Origin: an uncultured Bacteroidales bacterium
GTDB lineage: Bacteria > Bacteroidota > Bacteroidia > Bacteroidales > UBA932
DNA: 64,000 nt
Assembly: GCA_944326245.1 (NCBI GenBank)
Contig: CALVDF010000005.1
Span: 62,001 to 126,000, forward strand
Reading direction: 5' to 3'
The notes beneath the pieces are model-generated. The model worked only from the letters and a program-made list of their open reading frames with translations, did not search any database and was not told where the DNA came from. A program made the position numbers and the translations under genes. Each line of letters starts with the position of its first letter. Positions within the stretch are counted from its first letter, which is position 1. Of the stretch, positions 25,816-35,185 are shown in pieces.

Positions 25816-26667
25816 ATGAGAAGGTTATTGATTTGTTTGAATGCATTATATGGTTACATTTTTAAGTTACTAGTAGACGTCAATATTATTAAAGTGCCTA
25901 ATTTGAGAAGCAAAATAGATAATAATTTGATAATATCTCTCACTAGTTATGGTAGAAGGGTAAAACACAACATTGTATATTACACATTGGTTTCGCTATT
26001 ACGGCAATCATTCTGTCCCACTAAAATCATTTTGTGGCTTGCAAGGGATGAATGGAACGAAGAAAACTTACCTAAAGATTTGCTTAAACTTAAAGAAAAA
26101 GGTATTGACATCTTGTTTTGTGATGACTTGAAATCATTCAAAAAATTGATACCAACATTAGAACAATATTATAACCAGACAATAATAACTGTAGACGATG
26201 ATATCATTTATAATAAAAATACTATTTTACAACTTATGCGTGAACACGAACGTAATCCAAACGACATCATATGTCTGACGGCTAAAGAGCCTATCTTTAA
26301 AGAAGGGATTCCGCATTACTATAAATCATGGAAAGAGTATAAAAATAATGCAACTGGAATGTTCATATTTCCGATTGGAGTTGGTGGAATATTATATCCT
26401 CCGAAATCCCTTTGTAAAGATGTGTTAAGAAAAGACGTTTTTATGACATTGTGCCCACATGCTGATGATATTTGGTTTTGGTTTTGCGGATTGCGCAATA
26501 AAACTAATAAACGATATATAATGAAAAAAGGCATCGATCTTTCTTTCGATAATTTGTACCAATACTTTCACAAAGGATCAGCTCTTTCTCATAAAAACAA
26601 CACAGAAAACCAGAACGACTTCCAATTCAATGCATTATTCAAATACTATAAATACAAAATAGAATAA
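25816..26667 (+). CDS. Glycosyltransferase, GT-A fold
   Basis: 283 residues opening with a hydrophobic N terminus and then NLIISLTSYGRRVKHNIVYYTLVSLLRQSF. This is typical of a glycosyltransferase family seen in capsule loci, where the ITVDDDIIY triplet supplies the metal-binding acidic residues. The block LCPHADDIWFWFCG is the likely catalytic acidic region (DDIW). Donor and acceptor are unknown. It lies 17 bases after the polymerase gene and is followed by a 209-base AT-rich gap without genes. Confidence 0.82.
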   Translation: MRRLLICLNALYGYIFKLLVDVNIIKVPNLRSKIDNNLIISLTSYGRRVKHNIVYYTLVSLLRQSFCPTKIILWLARDEWNEENLPKDLLKLKEKGIDILFCDDLKSFKKLIPTLEQYYNQTIITVDDDIIYNKNTILQLMREHERNPNDIICLTAKEPIFKEGIPHYYKSWKEYKNNATGMFIFPIGVGGILYPPKSLCKDVLRKDVFMTLCPHADDIWFWFCGLRNKTNKRYIMKKGIDLSFDNLYQYFHKGSALSHKNNTENQNDFQFNALFKYYKYKIE

Positions 26668-26876
26668 TATCACTTTAATATTTGATAAACAGAGCATACT
26701 ATTTATTTTTTATAATGTAAATATTGTCTATAGATTCTTTTTAATATATGCATAATAAAGCCCAACAATTTGAAACTGGCACTTGCAACTATAAATCTCT
26801 AGACCATATATAAACTAAATAAATTATCTATTGAATATTACCTATTCTTTAATTTTAATTTATTAATATTTTCTGT

Positions 26877-28151
26877 ATGAAAAAAATTAAAATATGCGTG
26901 ATAGGCCTAGGGTATGTAGGCCTTCCATTGGCAAGATTGTTTTCTACTAAGTATGAAACTGTTGGCTTTGATTTAAATCAAACTAGAGTAGACGCATTAA
27001 ACGCAGGACATGATTCAACTCTTGAAGTACCAGATGCTGTTCTCCATAATGCTTTAAAAAATGGATTTAAGTGCACTACAAATATTGAAGAAATTAAGGA
27101 CTGCACTGTTTATATTGTCGCCGTACCCACTCCAGTAGACTCAAACAATAGGCCAGATCTTAAGCCACTAATAGGAGCTAGCACTACTGTGGGAAAAGTA
27201 ATTTCGACTGGGAATATTGTAATCTACGAATCCACTGTATATCCTGGTGTTACGGAAGAAGAATGCATTCCTACAGTAGAAAAAATATCGGGCTTGAAGT
27301 ATAACAAAGATTTCTTCGCAGGATATTCCCCAGAAAGGATTAACCCGGGGGATAAAGAACACACAGTGGAAAAGATTAAGAAAGTGACATCCGGATCAAC
27401 TCCTGAAATTGCTGATTTTGTGGACAGATTATATAATTCTATATTGGTTAATGGGACACATAAGGCTCCCTCCATCAAAGTCGCAGAAGCTTCCAAAATA
27501 ATTGAAAATTCTCAGCGTGATGTAAATATTGCATTTATGAATGAACTTGCAAAAATATTCAATGCAATGGGAATTGACACACAGGATGTTATTGAAGCTG
27601 CTTCTTCAAAATGGAATTTCATAAAACTTAGTCCGGGACTTGTGGGTGGTCATTGCATTAGTGTAGATCCATATTACCTTATACAGAAAGCACAAATTTA
27701 CGGTGTATTACCTAGAGTAATGTTTTCAGCGAGACGACTTAATGATGGCATGGGCGCATATGTAGCAAATCAGACTATCAAATGTATGAACAAAAAAGGT
27801 ATAATAGTAAAGAACGCCAAAGTATTAATTCTTGGGATTACATTTAAGGAAAATTGTCCAGACATACGAAATACAAAAATTGTTGATATATATCACACAC
27901 TAAGTGAATACACCAATAATATCACAATTTATGATCCTTGGGCAAATCCGTCAGATATCAAGAATGAATATAAATTAGTTTGCACTAAAGACAGAAACGT
28001 GCTGAATGATAAATATGATGCTGTTATCTTGGCTGTAGCACATAATGAATTTAAAAATCTCAATATAAGATCATTGTTAAAAACAAAAGAAGGGGTCGTG
28101 TATGATGTGAAGGGAATTCTACCTCGAGAAATAGTTGATTCAAGATTGTAA
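26877..28151 (+). CDS. UDP-sugar 6-dehydrogenase, WbpO/TviB type
   Basis: A 424-residue nucleotide-sugar dehydrogenase: Rossmann motif VIGLGYVGLPLARLF, the YESTVYPGVTEE block, GYSPERINPGDKEH, and catalytic Cys260 in VGGHCISVDPYYL, plus ILGITFKENCPDIRNTK in the C-terminal domain. The PERINPGD form is that of the WbpO/WbpA/TviB group, which oxidise UDP-N-acetylhexosamines to uronic acids, rather than UDP-glucose dehydrogenase. The locus would thus gain an acidic sugar such as GalNAcA. No epimerase partner is seen nearby. Confidence 0.9.
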   Translation: MKKIKICVIGLGYVGLPLARLFSTKYETVGFDLNQTRVDALNAGHDSTLEVPDAVLHNALKNGFKCTTNIEEIKDCTVYIVAVPTPVDSNNRPDLKPLIGASTTVGKVISTGNIVIYESTVYPGVTEEECIPTVEKISGLKYNKDFFAGYSPERINPGDKEHTVEKIKKVTSGSTPEIADFVDRLYNSILVNGTHKAPSIKVAEASKIIENSQRDVNIAFMNELAKIFNAMGIDTQDVIEAASSKWNFIKLSPGLVGGHCISVDPYYLIQKAQIYGVLPRVMFSARRLNDGMGAYVANQTIKCMNKKGIIVKNAKVLILGITFKENCPDIRNTKIVDIYHTLSEYTNNITIYDPWANPSDIKNEYKLVCTKDRNVLNDKYDAVILAVAHNEFKNLNIRSLLKTKEGVVYDVKGILPREIVDSRL

Positions 28152-28156
28152 ACATC

Positions 28157-29170
28157 ATGCTATCTGTAGTTTGCCCAATTTATAATGAAGAAAAGTACAT
28201 TTCTAAATGTATTGATAGTCTATTACAACAAAAATATCCCAAAAATAATTTAGAGATTCTCTTTGTAGATGGAATGAGCATAGATAGAACAAGGGATATC
28301 GTGCAAGACTACTCCATCAAATACCCTTTCATTCGTTTAATAAACAATCCATTCCGAATTGTTCCCTATGCCATGAATATTGGTATTACTTCTGCAAAAG
28401 GGGATGTTATTGTAAGAATAGATGCTCATTGCGAATATCCAAATAATTATTTATATGAATTAGAAAAAAATTTATTAACATTGGAAAATGCAGAAAACGT
28501 TGGAGGTATATGTGAAACTTTACCTTGCAACAATTCTGCATCTGCTATTGGAATCGCAATTGCTCTAAGTTCTCCTTTTGGCATGGGTAATTCTCACTTT
28601 CGTATAGGTGCAGATAAAGTAATGAAAGTAGATACAGTTCCATTTGGGTGTTTTAGAAGGGATATATTTTATAAAATAGGGTTATACGATACTGATCTGA
28701 TCCGTAATCAAGATGACGAACTAAATGGCAGAATAATAAAATACGGAGGAACAATATATTTAATTCCATCCTTAAAAATAAAATACTATGCTCGCGATAG
28801 TATTTTAAAAATAAGGAAAATGTTTTATGAGTATGGATTATTTAAACCACTTGTAAATAAGAAACTAGGACATCCTACTACTATTAGACAATTCTTCCCC
28901 TTAGTTTTTTTATTATGCATTGTATTGGGAAGCTTGCTAAGTATTTTTTCTAAATGGATTCTATATTCGTTTATATCAATACTATTAATATATGGAATTA
29001 TTGCTATTTCTATTAGCTTTAAATCAGCAAAAGAATATAAACAGATAAGCCTTATTGTTTTATTACCTTTTATTTTCTTGAATATCCATTTGTCATATGC
29101 ATGTGGGTATATAACCGGTATATATAAATTATTATTTAAGAAAAATTTCATTGCTGAAGTAAATAGGTAG
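28157..29170 (+). CDS. Glycosyltransferase family 2 with C-terminal membrane segments (ExoA-like)
   Basis: 337 residues: LSVVCPIYNEEKYISKCIDSLL, the nucleotide-binding VDGMSIDRTRDI, the metal site VRIDAHCEYP, VDTVPFGCFRRDIFYKIG and NQDDELNGRI as the catalytic acidic block. Two or three hydrophobic segments follow from about residue 245 (FFPLVFLLCIVLGSLLSIF). This is the layout of the ExoA-like beta-glycosyltransferases of exopolysaccharide loci. It starts five bases after the dehydrogenase gene and may use the uronic acid made there. It ends the AT-rich part of the locus. Confidence 0.87.
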   Translation: MLSVVCPIYNEEKYISKCIDSLLQQKYPKNNLEILFVDGMSIDRTRDIVQDYSIKYPFIRLINNPFRIVPYAMNIGITSAKGDVIVRIDAHCEYPNNYLYELEKNLLTLENAENVGGICETLPCNNSASAIGIAIALSSPFGMGNSHFRIGADKVMKVDTVPFGCFRRDIFYKIGLYDTDLIRNQDDELNGRIIKYGGTIYLIPSLKIKYYARDSILKIRKMFYEYGLFKPLVNKKLGHPTTIRQFFPLVFLLCIVLGSLLSIFSKWILYSFISILLIYGIIAISISFKSAKEYKQISLIVLLPFIFLNIHLSYACGYITGIYKLLFKKNFIAEVNR

Positions 29171-29231
29171 TAGTATGTATTTCTTAAATTAACTTAAAAT
29201 TATAGAAATATCTATTAATCTCTCATTATTT

Positions 29232-30440
29232 ATGCGTAACATTCCTTTTTCGCCTCCAGACATGACGGAGGCTGAGGCCGCAATGGTGGCCGAGGTCCTT
29301 GGTTCCGGATGGATTACAACAGGTCCAAAAACCAAAGAATTTGAACATCTGATATCTATGTGCTGCGGTACAAACAAGGCTGTATGCCTCAACTCCGCAA
29401 CAGCCTGCATGGAGATGGCCTTAAGGGTTCTTGGTATAGGCCCAGGCGATGAGGTTATCGTACCGGCATATACATACACTGCCACTGCCAGTTCCGTATG
29501 CCATGTGGGTGCAAGACCTGTAATGGTTGATTGCGCCCCTGGTCAATACGAGATGGATTATACAAAAGTAGCAGATGCCATAACAGAAAAGACCAAAGCC
29601 GTAATGCCTGTCGATCTGGGTGGGGTAGTCTGCGATTATGATCAGGTATTCAAGGCGGTTGAGTCCAGGAAAGAGCTTTTCAAACCGGCTAACGATATTC
29701 AGAAAGCTTTTGGAAGGGTTATCGTGATTGCTGATGCAGCACATGCTTTCGGAGCAAAATGGCACGGGAAGATGTGCGGCGGCATAGCGGACTTCACTTC
29801 ATTCTCTTTTCATGCCGTAAAGAACCTTACAACAGCGGAAGGAGGTGCCCTTACATGGATTTCACGCGAGGGGCTGGACGATGAGGCTATCTATAAACAG
29901 ATACAGCTGCTTTCGCTGCATGGCCAGAACAAGGATGCTTTGGCAAAGACCAAGCTGGGTGCATGGGAATATGACATCATTGCTCCATACTACAAGTGCA
30001 ACATGACTGATATCATGGCAGGCATCGGATTGGCTCAACTTAAGCGGTATCCGGAGCTTTTGCACCGTCGCAGACAGATCATAGAACAGTATAATGATGC
30101 GCTGAAGGATTACAATGTCGCAGTCCTCGACCATTATGGTCCCGACCATTCCTCTTCCGGACATCTGTACCTCGTCCGTCTTCTGGGCAAAGACGTGGAT
30201 TACCGCAACGAAGTCATAGTCAAAATGGCCGAAAACGGCATAGCTTGCAATGTACATTATAAGCCGCTTCCCATGATGACTGCATACAAGGCCATAGGGT
30301 ATGACATCAAGGACTTCCCCAATGCATATGACCAATACCGCAACGAGGTCACTCTCCCTCTTCACACCCATCTTACAGATGACGATGTGAAGTATGTAAT
30401 GGACAATTTTACAAACATAATTTCAAGCCTTAAGAAGTGA
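29232..30440 (+). CDS. DegT/DnrJ/EryC1 aminotransferase, WcfR-like
   Basis: This 402-residue PLP-dependent aminotransferase has Lys197 in SFHAVKNLTTAEGGAL as Schiff-base residue, VIADAAHAFGAKW as cofactor block and the N terminus IPFSPPDMTEAEAAMVAEVL. It forms a four-base overlap with the initiating sugar transferase gene that follows. The same gene pair, wcfR-wcfS, makes and transfers AATGal (2-acetamido-4-amino-2,4,6-trideoxygalactose) in Bacteroides fragilis PSA, so this enzyme probably aminates a UDP-4-keto-6-deoxy-HexNAc. The needed 4,6-dehydratase is not in the window. Base composition returns to balanced here. Confidence 0.85.
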   Translation: MRNIPFSPPDMTEAEAAMVAEVLGSGWITTGPKTKEFEHLISMCCGTNKAVCLNSATACMEMALRVLGIGPGDEVIVPAYTYTATASSVCHVGARPVMVDCAPGQYEMDYTKVADAITEKTKAVMPVDLGGVVCDYDQVFKAVESRKELFKPANDIQKAFGRVIVIADAAHAFGAKWHGKMCGGIADFTSFSFHAVKNLTTAEGGALTWISREGLDDEAIYKQIQLLSLHGQNKDALAKTKLGAWEYDIIAPYYKCNMTDIMAGIGLAQLKRYPELLHRRRQIIEQYNDALKDYNVAVLDHYGPDHSSSGHLYLVRLLGKDVDYRNEVIVKMAENGIACNVHYKPLPMMTAYKAIGYDIKDFPNAYDQYRNEVTLPLHTHLTDDDVKYVMDNFTNIISSLKK

Positions 30441-31027
30441 AAAGGTTATTGGATATCACGGCAAGCGGACTGGGACTGATTTTTCTCAGTCCGCTTTTTT
30501 TAATAGTCGCACTTTGGATAAAATCTGACTCTCCCGGCCCAGTCTTTTACCGGCAGTCCAGAGTGGGAAGATACGGCAAGGATTTCCGTCTGTTCAAGTT
30601 CCGTTCAATGCGTGTCGGCTCAGACAAAAAGGGGTTGATCACCGTAGGAGGACATGACCCGAGGGTAACCCGTTCCGGCTATTATATACGTAAATACAAA
30701 CTTGACGAACTTCCACAGCTCATCAATGTGTTCATAGGCGATATGAGCCTGGTCGGACCTCGTCCTGAAGTGCGTAAGTACGTTGACCTGTATACCCCTG
30801 AACAGTTGCATGTGCTGGATGTACGCCCAGGCATCACAGACCTTGCATCCATACGTTACCGCAATGAGAATGAACTTTTGGCAAAGGCCTCTGATCCGGA
30901 ACAATACTACCGCGAAGTGGTGATGCAGGACAAATTGCGCATCAATCTTCAGTATATTTCAGACCATTCATTCTTCCGTGATTTGAAAATCATATTCATG
31001 ACATTCAAAGTGATTATTACAGAGTAG
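30437..31027 (+). CDS. Initiating sugar transferase, WcfS/PglC-like
   Basis: This small (196-residue) polyprenyl-phosphate phosphoglycosyltransferase starts at GTG 30437, overlapping the aminotransferase stop (GTGA). It has one N-terminal membrane re-entrant helix ([20 protein letters not shown]), then the catalytic core: [34 protein letters not shown] (Asp-Glu dyad) and MSLVGPRPE. It transfers a sugar-1-phosphate to undecaprenyl phosphate, the first membrane step of repeat-unit assembly. It is the last gene of the locus, a position also common in Bacteroides capsule loci. Confidence 0.93.
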   Translation: MKRLLDITASGLGLIFLSPLFLIVALWIKSDSPGPVFYRQSRVGRYGKDFRLFKFRSMRVGSDKKGLITVGGHDPRVTRSGYYIRKYKLDELPQLINVFIGDMSLVGPRPEVRKYVDLYTPEQLHVLDVRPGITDLASIRYRNENELLAKASDPEQYYREVVMQDKLRINLQYISDHSFFRDLKIIFMTFKVIITE

Positions 31028-31182
31028 TCCATAGCTATGCATCCGAACTGCAACCGGAAGACATCATGGACTGAATCTCTGGATTTTCGTTTGCCGAATG
31101 GTTTAGGCCAATTAGACGAATAAATTAATGCCATTTTACCGAAAAATATTAATCCAAACAACCGAGTATTGGAATTTTCAAT

Positions 31183-31190
31183 TACTTTTG
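31183..31190 (+). promoter_or_regulatory. Possible -7 box of the ATPase gene
   Basis: TACTTTTG matches TAnnTTTG and lies 21 bases before the ATG at 31212. No -33 TTTG is seen at the usual distance. Confidence 0.4.
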
Positions 31191-31211
31191 TAGCCATAAA
31201 CAGTTTGATTT

Positions 31212-32495
31212 ATGGATGGTTACAGACATAGAATAATGGATGGCCTGCTTGAAAAGAAATTGCAGGCAAAGGGAGCCGTACTGATAGAAGGCCCCAAATG
31301 GTGTGGAAAGACTACAACAGCAGAGGAGGTTGCAGCCAGCAAAATATTGTTGGCTCGAACTGATGTAAAGAACAATTTCAAAACTCTTTTGGAAATAGAT
31401 ACAGATGCAGCATTGTCAGGGGACACACCAATGCTTATTGACGAATGGCAAACTGTGCCCAAGTTGTGGGATGCTGTAAGATACACTGTTGACCACCGTC
31501 GTAAAATGGGGCAGTTCATTTTAACAGGCTCTGCAGTTCCCGACAAGGAGGCTGAAGAGGAAAGAGAACATTCCGGAACAGGACGCTTTGCTTGGTTGAC
31601 TATGCGACCTATGACCTTGTTTGAATCTGGAGAGTCAAACGGAAAGGTAAGTCTCGGCGATTTGTTTACTGCTCCAGAGAAAATACTGGAAAAGAATGAT
31701 CTTAAATTGCAGGACATAGCTTTCCTTATTTGCCGTGGTGGTTGGCCTATGGCTGTTGGATTACCCGAAGAGGCTGCATTGGAACAGGCGTTTGATTACT
31801 ACGATGCAGTAACCAAGGAAGATATAACCAAAGTCGATGGTGTTAAAAGAGCTTCAGAGCGTGTGCAACGCTTAATGAGAGCTTATGCCCGACATCAAGG
31901 AACTCAAGCATCAATTGCTACATTAAAAGAGGATTTGAAAAATAATGATACTGCCACACTTGATGATGATACGATAAGTTCTTACCTCGAAGCTTTGAGA
32001 AAGATATTTGTTGTGGAAGATATGCCTGCATGGAATCCAAATATTCGCTCAAAGACTGCAATTCGGACAGCAGATACACGCTATTTCGTTGACCCATCTA
32101 TCGCAACTGCTGCATTAGGTTTAGGACCTGCCGATTTAATGAACGACTTGAAGACAATGGGCTTTTTCTTTGAAGCTATGTGCGTAAGAGACTTGCGTGT
32201 ATTTGCAGAAGCATTGAACGGTAAGGTATACCACTATCGGGATAAAAGCGGTTTGGAATGCGATGCAGTAGTACATCTTCGCAACGGACAATATGGACTT
32301 ATTGAGGTCAAACTTGGAGGCGAAACCTTGATAAACGAAGGTATAGAAACACTGACTTCATTAGCCAAACAGATTGATACAACACGCATGAAAGCACCGG
32401 CTTTTAAGATGATATTAACGGCAACTGGCGAACATGCCTATCGTCGCCCTGAAGATGGAATCTACATAGTTCCGATAGGTTGTTTGAAGCAATAG
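31212..32495 (+). CDS. AAA ATPase with DUF4143 domain
   Basis: 427 residues: Walker A GPKWCGKTTTAEEV near residue 25, Walker B MLIDEWQTVPKLWD near residue 80, a sensor region FILTGSAVP, and a C-terminal nuclease-like DUF4143 part (YHYRDKSGLECDAVVHL, quoted in part, and YGLIEVKLGG). The last of these contains the D..E.K pattern of restriction-endonuclease folds. This AAA_14/DUF4143 family is very widespread in Bacteroidota as scattered accessory genes of unknown role. It stands alone between the polysaccharide locus and the housekeeping genes, with its own promoter. Confidence 0.88.
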   Translation: MDGYRHRIMDGLLEKKLQAKGAVLIEGPKWCGKTTTAEEVAASKILLARTDVKNNFKTLLEIDTDAALSGDTPMLIDEWQTVPKLWDAVRYTVDHRRKMGQFILTGSAVPDKEAEEEREHSGTGRFAWLTMRPMTLFESGESNGKVSLGDLFTAPEKILEKNDLKLQDIAFLICRGGWPMAVGLPEEAALEQAFDYYDAVTKEDITKVDGVKRASERVQRLMRAYARHQGTQASIATLKEDLKNNDTATLDDDTISSYLEALRKIFVVEDMPAWNPNIRSKTAIRTADTRYFVDPSIATAALGLGPADLMNDLKTMGFFFEAMCVRDLRVFAEALNGKVYHYRDKSGLECDAVVHLRNGQYGLIEVKLGGETLINEGIETLTSLAKQIDTTRMKAPAFKMILTATGEHAYRRPEDGIYIVPIGCLKQ

Positions 32496-32555
32496 AAGAA
32501 ACACTGGCTCATTATTTAAAAAGCAAACTCCGCACTTCCGTGCAATGCCCTGTAC

Positions 32556-33536
32556 TTACAGCGCCAGGGACCCGAAGGTCTTCATGAACTGGACGCGCTC
32601 GTACATGGCTGGATCGGGTATGGTGGAGTAGCTCAGGCGGCCGCGGATCTGGGAGAGGTCCTCGACATTGTTCTTTTCGAGGAAGGCGGCAATCCTGGTG
32701 TTGAACTCCCGTATCACTGAAGGTCCGTGCCTGTATATCACGGAGCATACCTGTACGGTATCGGCTCCGGCCAGGATCATCTTCAGGGCACTGTCGGCAC
32801 TGTGTATGCCTGTGGTGGTCGAGATGTCGATCTTCACGGCCGAGGAGAGGATGGCGGCCCAGCGCAGGGTCTCCGCGTACTCGCCTTCGTGCGACAGGGG
32901 CGATGCCGGTACGAGGGTAAACTTGTCCAGATCTATGTCAGGGGTGAAGAAACGGTTGAATATCACCACTCCCTTGGCTCCTGCCGTAGCGATGCGGTCC
33001 ACGAAATTGACGATGCTGGTATAGTGCGGGCCTATCTTCACGGCTACCGGTATGCGGAGCTCAGAGACTATCGAACGGACTACGTTGACATATCCGTCTT
33101 CGATCGAGGCAGGCGAGGTCCTGGGATCCAGGGCCAGGTCGTAGAGGTTGATCTCCAGGGCATCGGCTCCGGCAGCCTCTATCTGTCTGGCATATTCCAC
33201 CCATTCTCCTGCACTGTAGCAGTTGATGCTGGCGATAACAGGTATCGACACGGCCTGTTTGAGTGCCCGTACTTTCTCGGTGTACTGTGCTATGGAGTTG
33301 GAACGGATGTAGGCGTGGAGATAGTCGTCCATCTCCGGATAGGAGTGTCCGGCCGAAGCCATGAACTCCACTTCCCCGCGGATCTGTTCCTCGAAGAGTG
33401 ATTTCATCACTACCGCTCCAGCGCCGCAGCTTTCCATTTCCTTTACTTTGTCGACATCGGCTGTCAGCGAGCAGCTGCTCACTATCACTGGACTCTTGAG
33501 GTCCAGGCCGAGATACTTCACGTCTGTTGTTGCCAT
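32556..33536 (-). CDS. Dihydroorotate dehydrogenase-like flavoprotein
   Basis: 326 residues of a TIM-barrel fold close to class 1 dihydroorotate dehydrogenase: LGLDLKSPVIVSSCSLTADV, GAGAVVMKSLFEEQI, VIASINCYSAGEWV, LEINLYDLALDP, PVAVKIGPHYTSIV and the FMN phosphate site MILAGADTVQVCSVIYRHG. The family is usually annotated as dihydroorotate dehydrogenase-like; the catalytic Cys/Ser loop of true PyrD is not obvious, so another oxidoreduction is possible. It lies 21 bases downstream of glyS on the same strand. Confidence 0.85.
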   Translation of the reverse strand: MATTDVKYLGLDLKSPVIVSSCSLTADVDKVKEMESCGAGAVVMKSLFEEQIRGEVEFMASAGHSYPEMDDYLHAYIRSNSIAQYTEKVRALKQAVSIPVIASINCYSAGEWVEYARQIEAAGADALEINLYDLALDPRTSPASIEDGYVNVVRSIVSELRIPVAVKIGPHYTSIVNFVDRIATAGAKGVVIFNRFFTPDIDLDKFTLVPASPLSHEGEYAETLRWAAILSSAVKIDISTTTGIHSADSALKMILAGADTVQVCSVIYRHGPSVIREFNTRIAAFLEKNNVEDLSQIRGRLSYSTIPDPAMYERVQFMKTFGSLAL

Positions 33537-33557
33537 AGTCTGTATAGTCTGATTTGT

Positions 33558-35108
33558 TTATCCTATTTTGTTCAGTTTCCTGAGCACCGTCTTGAAGTCG
33601 GTCCGCTCGCTGATGATGCGTCCCACTTCCGCGATAGGGATGCGCTCCTGCGCCATGGTGTCGCGGTCGCGGATGGTCACGCAGTTGTCTTCGCGGGTCT
33701 GGTGGTCCACGGTGATGCAGAACGGGGTGCCGATGGCATCCTGACGGCGGTAGCGCTTGCCTATGCTGTCCTTCTCGTCATACTGGCAGTTGAAGTCAAA
33801 CTTGAGCTCGTCGATGATATCTCTCGCTATCTCAGGCAGCCCGTCCTTCTTGACCAGAGGCAGTACTGCAAGTTTCACGGGAGCCAGCACAGGAGGAATG
33901 CGGAGCACTACCCTCTCCTCTCCGTTGTCCAGCTTCTCCTCGCAGTATGAAGCGGAGAGCACGGCCAGGAACATCCTGTCCAGTCCGATCGAGGTCTCCA
34001 CGACGTACGGGGTGTAGCTTTCGCCAGTCTCGGGATCGAAGTACTGGATCTTGCGGCCGGAGAATTTCTGATGGTTGCCCAGGTCGAAGTCGGTACGCGA
34101 GTGGATACCTTCGAGCTCCTTGAATCCGAAGGGGAACTCAAACTCGATGTCCGTGGCTGCATTGGCATAGTGGGCCAACTTCTCGTGGTCATGGAAACGG
34201 TATTTGCTGTCTCCCAGTCCGAGGGCCTTGTGCCACTGCAGACGGGTCTCCTTCCACTTGGCAAACCACTCGAGCTCGGAGCCTGGACGTACGAAGAACT
34301 GCATCTCCATCTGCTCGAACTCCCTCATGCGGAAGATGAACTGACGGGCCACGATCTCGTTGCGGAAGGCCTTGCCTATCTGCGCGATGCCGAAAGGCAC
34401 CTTCATGCGGCCGGTCTTCTGGACATTGAGGAAGTTGACGAATATGCCCTGGGCCGTCTCGGGGCGGAGATAGATGATGCCGTCCTCGCCGGAGATGTTG
34501 CCCAGCTGGGTGGAGAACATCAGGTTGAACTGCCTGACTTCAGTCCAGTTCTTGGTACCGGAGATCGGGCAGACTATCCCGCAGTCTATGATGATATCGC
34601 GCAGGGCCTGCAGGTCGTTGGCATTCAGCGCCTCGGTCATGCGGGCATGGACCTCGTCCCTTTTCTGCTTGTTGCGCAGCACATTGGGATTGGTCGCGCG
34701 GAACTGGGCCTCGTCGAAGCTCTCGCCGAATTTGCGGCGGCCCTTCTCCACCTCCTTCTCTATCTTCTCGTCCAGCTTGCCCAGATAGTCCTCTATGAGC
34801 ACATCCGCACGGTAGCGTTTCTTGGAATCCTTATTGTCTATGAGAGGGTCGTTGAACGCTCCCACGTGGCCCGATGCCTGCCATATCTTCGGATGCATGA
34901 AGATGGCCGAATCGATGCCCACTATATTCTCGTTGAGACGCACCATGGCATCCCACCAGTATTTCTTGATGTTGTTCTTGAGCTCCACGCCCATCTGTCC
35001 GTAGTCGTAGACAGCACTGAGACCGTCATATATCTCACTTGAGGGGAACACGAATCCATACTCCTTGGCATGGGCGGTAAGTTGCTTGAATACTTCTTCC
35101 TGTGTCAT
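33558..35108 (-). CDS. glyS: Glycyl-tRNA synthetase
   Basis: A 516-residue class II synthetase of the one-chain dimeric type (GlyQS), charging tRNA-Gly. Motifs: YDYGQMGVELKNNIKKYWWDAMV, motif 2 FRNEIVARQFIFRMREFEQMEMQFF (quoted in part), IHSRTDFDLGNHQKFSGRK, and motif 3 ETSIGLDRMFLAVL, followed by the anticodon-binding domain (VAPVKLAVLPLV-like, then GKRYRRQDAIGTPFCITVDH). The length is normal. It starts at ATG 35108, divergent from the DsbD-like gene. Confidence 0.97.
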   Translation of the reverse strand: MTQEEVFKQLTAHAKEYGFVFPSSEIYDGLSAVYDYGQMGVELKNNIKKYWWDAMVRLNENIVGIDSAIFMHPKIWQASGHVGAFNDPLIDNKDSKKRYRADVLIEDYLGKLDEKIEKEVEKGRRKFGESFDEAQFRATNPNVLRNKQKRDEVHARMTEALNANDLQALRDIIIDCGIVCPISGTKNWTEVRQFNLMFSTQLGNISGEDGIIYLRPETAQGIFVNFLNVQKTGRMKVPFGIAQIGKAFRNEIVARQFIFRMREFEQMEMQFFVRPGSELEWFAKWKETRLQWHKALGLGDSKYRFHDHEKLAHYANAATDIEFEFPFGFKELEGIHSRTDFDLGNHQKFSGRKIQYFDPETGESYTPYVVETSIGLDRMFLAVLSASYCEEKLDNGEERVVLRIPPVLAPVKLAVLPLVKKDGLPEIARDIIDELKFDFNCQYDEKDSIGKRYRRQDAIGTPFCITVDHQTREDNCVTIRDRDTMAQERIPIAEVGRIISERTDFKTVLRKLNKIG

Positions 35109-35129
35109 GTGTTTTTGGAATTAATCACG

Positions 35130-35157
35130 CAAAAATAAGAATAATTTCATACTTTTG
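35130..35157. promoter_or_regulatory. Divergent promoter region of glyS and dsbD-like gene
   Basis: On the plus strand TACTTTTG (35150-35157) and on the minus strand TATTTTTG (35137 to 35130) both match the Bacteroides -7 element TAnnTTTG, each 20-30 bases before its gene's start codon. No clear -33 boxes are seen. Confidence 0.4.
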
Positions 35158-35185
35158 CCCGAAGAAAATCGACAATAGCACAAAT

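Noticed and set aside
2980..31149. Shared 16-base string CCATTTTACCGAAAAA at about 2980 and 31131 as possible attachment repeats
   Set aside because: One chance match of this length is expected in a window of this size, and the left copy is inside the kinase gene's coding end.
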